A stretch of DNA of 57,646 bases, taken from the NCBI RefSeq assembly GCF_029960815.1, contig NZ_JASBRE010000029.1:1-57646 (forward strand). The letters run 5' to 3'. The notes beneath the pieces are model-generated. The model worked only from the letters and a program-made list of their open reading frames with translations. It was not told the origin of the DNA and did no database searches. Position 1 is the first letter of the stretch; every line of letters begins with the position of its first letter. Position numbers and translations under genes: made by a program. This stretch comes from Pseudomonas sp. AL03. GTDB lineage: Bacteria > Pseudomonadota > Gammaproteobacteria > Pseudomonadales > Pseudomonadaceae. Positions 42,303 to 49,407 of this stretch are shown piece by piece.

Positions 42303-43208
42303 ATGATCGCAAGCTCCGAACACGCCCGCCTGTTGCGGCTGGCGACCCGCGCCTCGGTCGCGGTGGCGTGTACGCTGATCGTCGCCAAAGCCATCGCCTG
42401 GTGGTTGAGCGGTTCGGTGAGCATGCTCGCCGGGCTGACCGACTCGACCCTCGACGGCGTCACCTCGCTGCTCAACTTGCTTGCGGTGCATTACGCCTTG
42501 CGCCCGGCCGACGACGATCACCGTTATGGTCACGGCAAGGCCGAGTCGCTGGCAGGCATGGCTCAGGCGTTGTTCATTGGTGGCAGTGCTGTGCTGATTG
42601 CCTTGCAGGCGATCGATCGACTCAAACACCCGGAACCGGTGGGGGCGCCATGGATCAGCATCGGGGTGATTGTGTTTTCCCTGGTGCTGACGCTGGCCCT
42701 GCTGATGTTGCAACATCGGGTCGTCAAGGCGACCGGCTCCAACGCGGTGCGCGCCGACTCTCTGCATTACCGCTCGGACATGCTGCTCAACGGCAGCATT
42801 CTGGTGGCGCTGGTGCTCGCCGGGTTTGGCTGGCATCAGGTCGACCCTTGGTTTGGATTGGCGATCGCCGTCTACATTCTCTGGAGCGCGATTCAGATCG
42901 GCCGGGAAAGTTTTACCGTGTTGATGGATGAAGAACTGCCGTCGGACGTCAGCCAGCACATGCTCGAACTGGCCTGCGGCGTACCGGGAGTATTGGGGGC
43001 GCACGACTTGCGTACACGGATTTCCGGTAGCCAGTGGTTCGTGCAGTTGCATCTGGAATTACCGGGGGATTTGACCCTGTCAGTCGCTCACGGCATCAGC
43101 GACCAAGCCGCCGATGCTATTCATGCCGCCTACCCGCGAGCCGAAGTGCTGGTGCACGCCGACCCGCAGGAAGTGGTGCAGACCACCAGGGCTCAGAAAC
43201 TCACCTGA
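42303..43208 (+). CDS. fieF: Cation diffusion facilitator (FieF/YiiP-like), 301 aa
   Basis: Six-helix divalent-metal/proton antiporter (Zn2+, Fe2+ or Cd2+). Metal site residues: DSTLDGVTS in TM2 (Asp-x3-Asp, about 46-50), HRYGHGKAESLAGM in the cytosolic loop, and HYRSDMLLN in TM5 (about 154-158). The C-terminal ferredoxin-like domain (about 205-290) has GAHDLRTRISGSQWFVQLHLELPG. AAAGGA precedes the ATG. Overlaps the convergent gene by 16 bp. Confidence 0.9.
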   Translation: MIASSEHARLLRLATRASVAVACTLIVAKAIAWWLSGSVSMLAGLTDSTLDGVTSLLNLLAVHYALRPADDDHRYGHGKAESLAGMAQALFIGGSAVLIALQAIDRLKHPEPVGAPWISIGVIVFSLVLTLALLMLQHRVVKATGSNAVRADSLHYRSDMLLNGSILVALVLAGFGWHQVDPWFGLAIAVYILWSAIQIGRESFTVLMDEELPSDVSQHMLELACGVPGVLGAHDLRTRISGSQWFVQLHLELPGDLTLSVAHGISDQAADAIHAAYPRAEVLVHADPQEVVQTTRAQKLT

Positions 43209-44206
43209 TAACCGCGACTGCTCAGGCAGTTGCCCTGGGCCTGGCGGTAGGCTTGCACCACCGAGGGGTCCGGCTGGTAGGTGGCCGTTCGCGGATCGAA
43301 GCCACTCTGCTGCACTGCGTATTGATAGCACTCGTAACCGTCCTGGTTGACCTGCTCCGGCGACTGACCGTTGGCTGGATACGCCACCACGTCATAACTA
43401 TTGCTGACCGGTTGCAGCTGCGGTTGCACGGGCGGCTCGACCACGATGTAATCCTGAGTGCTGTCCTGATAGGCGTAATACGAGCCGGCCGCCAGGAACA
43501 ACAGCGCACCGCCGATCCACACTTCACGCGCGTAATCGGGCAAGTAGCGGGTGCGAATCCCGCGTGGCGGCTGCACCACCACATAACGCGGGCCGAGCGG
43601 GCGATACCAGTAGCCGCCGGAGTAGAAGTAATCCTGCCCACGATAGGGCACGCGGTAATCACGGTCCGGGAAGCGATCGATCACATGACCGGGTCGGTAC
43701 TGCGGGCCGGAGCCCCAGCCATTACCGTGCCCATCCGGGCGACCGGTCCAGCGATGGTCATTGGGACGCGGACCGTTGTTCTGCCAATGCGGGTTGTTAT
43801 CGTTGCGCCGCGGCACGTCCTGATAGTAACCACGCTGCGGCTGCTGGGTCTGGCGCACGGTGTCGGGCCGCCCCTGGATCGGCAGGTCATTGGCCGGTAG
43901 TTGCGGCGGCGGCGGTGGTGGTCGAACCGGACTGTTGTAGTCGTGCGGCTGACGGTTCTGCTGATTCTGGCCGTTGTGCTCGAACTGGCGACTGTTGTCG
44001 CCACGAATGATGTCGTTGTTCTGCGGACGCGATTGATTCTGCTGCTGATTATCGCCGCCATGGCCCTGATTGTTTCCCTGATGGCCGTCCGAGCCACGTT
44101 GTCCACCATCGGGACCCCGGTTTTGCGGCTCATCGGCCAGCGATTGCGCAGTGACACATACACACAGCAAACCAACACCGGCCAAACGCCAGATGCGCGA
44201 CTTCAT
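43193..44206 (-). CDS. Secreted low-complexity protein with DUF6515-like C-terminal domain, 337 aa
   Basis: Signal peptide MKSRIWRLAGVGLLCVCVTAQSLA, then about 140 residues of low complexity rich in Q, N, G, P, D and R (for example a PPPPPP run), a segment with RDYRVPYRGQDYFYSGGYWYRP, a hydrophobic stretch EVWIGGALLFLAAGSYYAY (about 228-246), and a compact C-terminal domain with CYQYAVQQSGFDP and NCLSSRGYQV. AGGA lies about eight bases before this ATG. DUF6515-like by memory. Role unknown; envelope or extracellular. Confidence 0.75.
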   Translation of the reverse strand: MKSRIWRLAGVGLLCVCVTAQSLADEPQNRGPDGGQRGSDGHQGNNQGHGGDNQQQNQSRPQNNDIIRGDNSRQFEHNGQNQQNRQPHDYNSPVRPPPPPPQLPANDLPIQGRPDTVRQTQQPQRGYYQDVPRRNDNNPHWQNNGPRPNDHRWTGRPDGHGNGWGSGPQYRPGHVIDRFPDRDYRVPYRGQDYFYSGGYWYRPLGPRYVVVQPPRGIRTRYLPDYAREVWIGGALLFLAAGSYYAYQDSTQDYIVVEPPVQPQLQPVSNSYDVVAYPANGQSPEQVNQDGYECYQYAVQQSGFDPRTATYQPDPSVVQAYRQAQGNCLSSRGYQVSF

Positions 44207-44653
44207 GCTTTTCCTCACTGCGGGTTAGGGCCTGTACGTAAGACTGGGAAAGCACCGGCCGGTTCTGCAACAGGTTATCAGCCCTCCACTTATTTATTGA
44301 GGAAGACTTTATCTAGGGCATGCCAAATTCCGGGCAAAAGAAAAGGGAGACCCGTCGGCCTCCCTTTGAGAACTTCGTCCGTGCTCGACGCTTTTGACGT
44401 CGGCTCACCTCACGCCGTCTTCTGGACAGTGTGTAGCTCGGGGGCCGGCTCATCCCCTGTGGGGGTGGCGACCGCAGCGGGCCTGATTGGGCGAGCCGCA
44501 CTGGACTGTTTGTCCGAGCAGTGATTCTGGTGATAAGAATAGGCTCGCGGCGCCAGCAGAGGATTGCGAAGATTGCTCAAATAAACATCACTTGCGCAAT
44601 TTTTAACCCTGGATAGATAATCCGCCGCAATAGTTATGACAAAGGCCTGATTG
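44207..44653. other. Gap upstream of the bkdR-like gene
   Basis: 447 bp with no gene I can support. A hairpin at 44342-44367 could end a minus-strand transcript. The right end (44580-44640) is AT-rich and probably contains the Lrp promoter and binding sites. Open frames on the minus strand at 44410-44778 overlap the Lrp start and have no ribosome-binding site. Confidence 0.5.
44342..44367. terminator. Hairpin with CTTTT context
   Basis: 8-bp stem AAAGGGAG / CTCCCTTT with a 10-base loop. Read on the minus strand it is followed by TCTTTTGCCC, a modest T-rich tail. Its transcript is unidentified. Confidence 0.5.
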
Positions 44654-45133
44654 ATGAGCAAACTCGACCGATACGACCTGAGCATTTTGGCGGAATTGCA
44701 GCGTGACGCGCGCATCTCCAACCAGGAGCTGGCCGAACGCATCGGCCTTTCCCCTTCGCCATGCTCTCGACGGGTCAAGCAGCTGGAAGACGACGGTTAC
44801 ATCTCCCGTCAGGTGGCCCTGCTGGACCGCAAGATGCTCGGCCTGAGCCTGACGGCTTACGTGTTGATCGGCATGGACCGACACACACCGGAGCGTTTCG
44901 AAAACTTCGAAGCGGCCATTCGTACGTTGCCGCAGGTGCTGGAATGCAGTTTGGTGACCGGAATGGATGCCGACTATCAGCTCAAGGTGGTGGTGCCGGA
45001 CATGGACCATTATCAGAAATTGCTGCTAGGGCATCTCACACGGATTGAAGGGGTGACGAGTGTGCGGTCGAGTTTTGTGTTGAACCAGGTGCTCAATAGT
45101 ACCGAGTTGCCGTTGACTCATTTGCGCGGCTGA
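44654..45133 (+). CDS. Lrp/AsnC-family regulator, BkdR-like, 159 aa
   Basis: Helix-turn-helix at residues about 3-52 (RYDLSILAELQRDARISNQELAERIGLSPSPCSRRVKQLEDDGYI), then a RAM domain (about 65-150) with VTGMDADYQLKVVVPDM. This Lrp subtype often controls branched-chain amino-acid or other amino-acid catabolism, but no such operon adjoins it here. ATG at 44654; a TTG lies directly before. Confidence 0.9.
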   Translation: MSKLDRYDLSILAELQRDARISNQELAERIGLSPSPCSRRVKQLEDDGYISRQVALLDRKMLGLSLTAYVLIGMDRHTPERFENFEAAIRTLPQVLECSLVTGMDADYQLKVVVPDMDHYQKLLLGHLTRIEGVTSVRSSFVLNQVLNSTELPLTHLRG

Positions 45134-45206
45134 ACGATCACTATCAGGGCGACGAATAGCTGCGACACACTGCCGCAGGTCAATGCCCGGCCAATCCCCC
45201 ATGACG

Positions 45207-45250
45207 TATACTCCAGCGCCTTTTAGCCCCGCCAACGCTGGAGATGTTCG
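45207..45250 (+). promoter_or_regulatory. Promoter and leader hairpin of the DUF2788 gene
   Basis: A -10-like TATACT at 45207-45212. The following CTCCAGCG (45211-45218) pairs perfectly with CGCTGGAG (45236-45243), which contains the GGAG ribosome-binding site seven bases before the ATG. If an upstream start site is used, translation could be masked. Confidence 0.4.
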
Positions 45251-45460
45251 ATGGATCCTGCAGTATTCGAAGAGTGGATGATGACCAGCCTGGTCAGCAT
45301 CCTGATCATTTTCATGGGTTTCATCGTTTGGGACCTGGCGAAGAAGTCCAAGGCCGGGCGCTTTGGCTCGTTCATTCTGTTTTCCGTACTCGGCCTGGGC
45401 GTGGCCGCGTTCGTGATCAAAAGCGTGGTGATCGGCCTGATCGAATCCGGCTCGTTATAA
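45251..45460 (+). CDS. DUF2788 small membrane protein, 69 aa
   Basis: MDPAVFEEWMMTSLVSILII with two hydrophobic helices (about 13-30, 44-65) and a central DLAKKSKAGRFGSF loop. DUF2788 proteins are small inner-membrane proteins of unknown function in gamma-proteobacteria. It ends by overlapping the stop of convergent rluE by 6 bp. Confidence 0.85.
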   Translation: MDPAVFEEWMMTSLVSILIIFMGFIVWDLAKKSKAGRFGSFILFSVLGLGVAAFVIKSVVIGLIESGSL

Positions 45461-46090
45461 ACGCGCCGGCACTTCCTTCCACTGGCCCTGATCAAGCCCT
45501 TCGATGGTCCAGTCGCCAATTTTGACCCGCACCAGGCGCAATGTCGGCAACCCCACCGCCGCGGTCATGCGCCGTACCTGACGGTTGCGCCCTTCGCGAA
45601 TCACCAGCTCCAGCCAGCGGGTCGGCACGCTTTTGCGAAACCGCACCGGCGGATTGCGTGGCCACAGCTCGGGCTCTTCCAACTGTCGCGCCTCGGCTGG
45701 CAAGGTCATACCGTCATTCAGCTCGACGCCATCGCGCAAACGCTGCAATTGCTCGGCACTCGGCTCGCCTTCCACTTGCACCCAATAGGTCTTGGCCAGT
45801 TTGTGTTTCGGGTCGGCGATCCGCGCCTGAAGCTGGCCGTCGTTGGTCAGCAGCAGCAAACCTTCGCTGTCACGGTCAAGCCGTCCTGCCGGGTAAATCC
45901 CGGGAATCTCGATGAAATCCTTGAGCGTCGCCCGCCCTTCGCCGTCGCTGAATTGCGTTAGCACATCGAACGGTTTGTTGAACAGAATCAGCTTCGGCTC
46001 GGCCGGCGGCGCTTTGGCGACACGACGCGGGGCTGAAGGAGCTGGCTTCGCACCTGGATGGCGGGAAGGAGGACGCGGGGGACGGGACAT
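45455..46090 (-). CDS. rluE: 23S rRNA pseudouridine-2457 synthase RluE, 211 aa
   Basis: RsuA-family synthase without the S4 domain, as in RluE. The catalytic Asp is in PAGRLDRDSEGLLLLTNDG (about residues 67-85); KTYWVQVEGEP and REGRNRQVRRM (about 165-175) are family blocks. The N-terminal 30 residues are basic and proline-rich (SRPPRPPSRHPGAKP) and look like a disordered extension, so a later internal start is possible. Convergent with DUF2788. Confidence 0.9.
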   Translation of the reverse strand: MSRPPRPPSRHPGAKPAPSAPRRVAKAPPAEPKLILFNKPFDVLTQFSDGEGRATLKDFIEIPGIYPAGRLDRDSEGLLLLTNDGQLQARIADPKHKLAKTYWVQVEGEPSAEQLQRLRDGVELNDGMTLPAEARQLEEPELWPRNPPVRFRKSVPTRWLELVIREGRNRQVRRMTAAVGLPTLRLVRVKIGDWTIEGLDQGQWKEVPARL

Positions 46091-46162
46091 GGGGAAAACA
46101 ACATCTAACGGTCAGGACTGCTAATGCTAGTGCCCCGACCGCCAAATGACCACGACAAACCG

Positions 46163-47635
46163 TTAGCGGAACGGCGGCTCGTCGAAGCTGCGCAGTTTGC
46201 GTGAGTGCAGAGAGTTGAGCTCGGTGCGCAACAAGTCCACCGCCTCGATGCCGATCTTCAAGTGCTGGCTGACCGCGCGCTCATAGAAAGCGTTGGCCGA
46301 ACCCGGCAGCTTGATTTCACTGTGCAACGGTTTGTCCGAGACACAGAGCAACGTGCCATATGGGACCCGCAAACGATAACCTTGCGCGGCGATGGTGCCG
46401 CTTTCCATGTCCACCGCCACGGCGCGAGACAGGTTGATCAGCGGACGTTCTTGAGCCCAGCGCAATTCCCAGTTACGGTCGTCGTAGGTCAGTACGGTGC
46501 CGGTGCGCAGGCGTTTTTTCAGCTCGTCGCCCTTCTCTCCAGTGATGTTGGCCGCCGCTTGCTGCAACGCCATCTGCACTTCGGCCAGGGCCGGAATCGG
46601 GATATTCGGCGGTACGACCCGATCGAGAATCCCGTCGCGGCGCATGTAGGCGTGCGCCAGCACGTAATCGCCAATGGTCTGCGACTGACGCAAGCCGCCA
46701 CAGTGGCCGATCATCAGCCAGCAGTGCGGACGCAGCACTGCCAGGTGGTCGGTGATGTTCTTGGCGTTGGACGGGCCGACGCCGATGTTGACCAGAGTCA
46801 CGCCATGGCCGTCGGTGGCGATCAGGTGATAGGCCGGCATCTGATAACGGTGCCAGACCACGCCCGCGGCAATCGCCGAGGCTTCGCCGTGGTCCATGCT
46901 CTTTTCGATGATGACGTTGCCCGGCAAGACCATGCGCACGAAACGCGGATCGCTGCGCAACTGTTCCAGACCATGAACGATGAACTGGTCGACGTAGCGG
47001 TGGTAGTTGGTCAGCAGAATCCACGGTTGCACATGGCGCCAGTCGCTGCCGGTGTAATGCACCAGGCGGCGCAGGGAGAAATCCACCCGCGCGGCGTCGA
47101 ACAAAGCCAACGGCAGCGGATCGGTGTTTTCCCAATCGTACAAACCATCGGCGATGCCGTCGGTGGCGGCGGACAGGTCAGTACTCGGAAACACCCGCGC
47201 CAGCGTCGCTGCGGTGACGCCGGAGCCGGCCAGTTCATCGCCCTGCTCAACCACGTACGGATAAGGAATGTTTTGCTGGCTGATACCGACTTCCACCGTC
47301 ACGGTGAAGTCGTGCATCAAAGGAACAAGCTGTTCCAGCAGATATTTACGGAAAGCCGCCGGATGGGTGACGGTGACGCTGTAAGTCCCCGGCAATTGAA
47401 CCTTGGCATAGGCGCGCGTGGTCTGTGGGACTTCGCCCTGGCAGAGGTAGGTCAGGCGCAGTTCGGGATAACGAAACATCGCACGCTGTTCGGCGTCCGG
47501 TTCGACACGATCCTTGAGGTAACGCTTGAGCGCCTGGTTCAGCGCGGTGGTTGCACGATTGTGCAAGAGCGCAAGCCGATCCACGGCTTGCTCGGCGGTT
47601 TGAACGACAATAAAAGCTTCGGTCACGATCAGCAT
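46163..47635 (-). CDS. amn: AMP nucleosidase, 490 aa
   Basis: Hydrolyses AMP to adenine and ribose-5-phosphate, balancing adenylate pools. Starts MLIVTEAFIVVQTAEQAVDRL, a family-typical start preferred to an ATG nine codons upstream. N-terminal AMN domain (to about 180), then nucleoside-phosphorylase fold with NIGVGPSNAKNITDHLAVLRPHCWLMIGHCGG (about 292-323) and VDMESGTIAAQGYRLRVPYG (about 425-444). Length and C-terminal SLHSRKLRSFDEPPFR match. Single gene. Confidence 0.95.
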   Translation of the reverse strand: MLIVTEAFIVVQTAEQAVDRLALLHNRATTALNQALKRYLKDRVEPDAEQRAMFRYPELRLTYLCQGEVPQTTRAYAKVQLPGTYSVTVTHPAAFRKYLLEQLVPLMHDFTVTVEVGISQQNIPYPYVVEQGDELAGSGVTAATLARVFPSTDLSAATDGIADGLYDWENTDPLPLALFDAARVDFSLRRLVHYTGSDWRHVQPWILLTNYHRYVDQFIVHGLEQLRSDPRFVRMVLPGNVIIEKSMDHGEASAIAAGVVWHRYQMPAYHLIATDGHGVTLVNIGVGPSNAKNITDHLAVLRPHCWLMIGHCGGLRQSQTIGDYVLAHAYMRRDGILDRVVPPNIPIPALAEVQMALQQAAANITGEKGDELKKRLRTGTVLTYDDRNWELRWAQERPLINLSRAVAVDMESGTIAAQGYRLRVPYGTLLCVSDKPLHSEIKLPGSANAFYERAVSQHLKIGIEAVDLLRTELNSLHSRKLRSFDEPPFR

Positions 47636-47683
47636 CCTGTGTTCTGACTTGCAGACCTTCATCTTGCCTGCAAGTCAGCGCGA

Positions 47684-49333
47684 TCAGAAGCCCTGTGGTG
47701 TCGAGCGGGCAACAATCGCTTCCACACCCAGCCCACGTGGCAACGCGCCATACACCCGACCGGCGGAACCTAGGCGGCTGGCGATGAAGGCGTCACTGAC
47801 GGCGCTGTTGCCGGCTTCCAGCAACAGTTTGGCTTGAAGGCCCAAGGCAATGTCTTCGGTGAGCTGGCGGGCGCGGTATTGAATATCGCGGGTGTCCTTG
47901 AAGGCCGCCTTCAATTGGCTGATGTGCGCGGCCAAGCGTTGGTCGCCATGACCATCGCCCAATTCGCTGAACAATACGTCGAGCACACCCGGCTCCTTCG
48001 ACAACGCTCGCAAAACGTCGAGGCATTGCACGTTGCCGGAACCTTCCCACGTCGAATTGACCGGTGCCTCACGGTACAACCGCGGCAAGATGCTGTCTTC
48101 GACATAACCGGCGCCGCCCATGCATTCGGCGGCTTCGTTGATCATCCCTGGCGCGCGTTTGCAGATCCAGTACTTGCCCACCGCCGTGACCAGCCGAGCG
48201 AATTTGGCTTCATGGTCGTCATCCAGATGATCCAGCGCCTGGCCCATGCGCAGGCTCAACGCCAGGGCGGCTTCGCTTTCCAGAGCCAGGTCGGCCAGTA
48301 CGTTCTGCATCAAGGGTTGTTCGCTGAGCAACTTGCCGCCAACCCTACGGTGAGCGCAGTGATGGCTGGCCTGGGTCAGGGCCTGGCGCATCAGCGAACT
48401 GGAACCGACCATGCAATCGAAGCGGGTCATGGCGACCATTTCGATGATGGTCGGAACGCCCCGCCCCTCCTCGCCGACCATCCATGCCAGTGCACCACGG
48501 AACTCCACTTCACTGGAAGCGTTGGAGCAATTGCCGAGCTTGTTCTTCAGGCGCTGTATGTAGAACTGATTGCGCGAGTCGTCCGGGCGATGGCGCGGCA
48601 ACAGGAAACAGGTCAGCCCCTTGTCAGTCTGGGCCAGGGTCAGGAAGGCATCGCACATCGGCGCCGAACAGAACCACTTGTGACCCACCAGCTCATACGC
48701 CTGGCCCGGACCACTGGCGCCGACCGGATAAGCCTTGGTGGTGTTGGCCCGCACGTCGGTGCCGCCCTGTTTCTCGGTCATCGCCATACCGATGGTGACC
48801 CCGGCCTTGTGGGCCATGCCGACATTGCGCGGGTCGTATTCGGTAGAGAGGATTTTCGGCAGCCACTGCTCCGCCAGGTCCGGTTGCAGGCGCATCGCCG
48901 GGACGCTGGCGAAGGTCATGGTCAGCGGGCAACCACTGCCAGCTTCGGCCTGACTGTGCAGGTAGGTCAGGGCGGCGCGGGCGACGTGGGCGCCGGACTG
49001 CGGATGCGCCCAGGGCAACGAGGTCAAACCGTGCTCGACCGCCGTGCGCATCAGTTCGTGATAGGCCGGGTGAAATTCCACCAGGTCAATGCGATGGCCG
49101 TAACGGTCATGACTGCTGAAAACCGGCTTGTTCTGATTGGCCAGGAACCCCGCGTCCATCAGCGACCCGCCTGCCAGGGCGCCGTAAGCGTCGATCCGCG
49201 ACTCGGCCCACCCGGCCCCGAAACGCCGCGACCACTCCTGCAACGGCAGGTCGATGCGATACAGGTTGGTGCCGTCCAGCGACGGTGGCTGGTTGGTGAC
49301 TTCGTGGGTTTCGGCGAACTGATGCAGGTTCAT
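47684..49333 (-). CDS. Acyl-CoA dehydrogenase family protein, AidB-like, 549 aa
   Basis: Flavoprotein of the AidB branch. MNLHQFAETHEVTNQPPSLDG is typical and GGAG precedes it by nine bases. Contains MAMTEKQGGTDVRANTT (FAD/substrate motif, about 193-209), VGHKWFCSAPMCDAFL, YWICKRAPGMINEAAECMGGAGYVEDSILPRLYREAPVNSTWEGSGNV split across residues about 395-445 and a C-terminal helical domain. E. coli AidB protects DNA from alkylation; here the role is inferred by homology and it may be a conventional dehydrogenase. Confidence 0.9.
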   Translation of the reverse strand: MNLHQFAETHEVTNQPPSLDGTNLYRIDLPLQEWSRRFGAGWAESRIDAYGALAGGSLMDAGFLANQNKPVFSSHDRYGHRIDLVEFHPAYHELMRTAVEHGLTSLPWAHPQSGAHVARAALTYLHSQAEAGSGCPLTMTFASVPAMRLQPDLAEQWLPKILSTEYDPRNVGMAHKAGVTIGMAMTEKQGGTDVRANTTKAYPVGASGPGQAYELVGHKWFCSAPMCDAFLTLAQTDKGLTCFLLPRHRPDDSRNQFYIQRLKNKLGNCSNASSEVEFRGALAWMVGEEGRGVPTIIEMVAMTRFDCMVGSSSLMRQALTQASHHCAHRRVGGKLLSEQPLMQNVLADLALESEAALALSLRMGQALDHLDDDHEAKFARLVTAVGKYWICKRAPGMINEAAECMGGAGYVEDSILPRLYREAPVNSTWEGSGNVQCLDVLRALSKEPGVLDVLFSELGDGHGDQRLAAHISQLKAAFKDTRDIQYRARQLTEDIALGLQAKLLLEAGNSAVSDAFIASRLGSAGRVYGALPRGLGVEAIVARSTPQGF

Positions 49334-49407
49334 GACGGGGCTCCTTTGGTCAGCCAAGGGACTTCAGTTAAGCACCGCCCCTTAGCGGAACAAAGTGTCA
49401 TATCTGC

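Noticed and set aside
44410..44778. 122-codon minus-strand frame overlapping the bkdR-like start
   Set aside because: Overlaps a well-supported Lrp gene, has no ribosome-binding site and an incoherent sequence.
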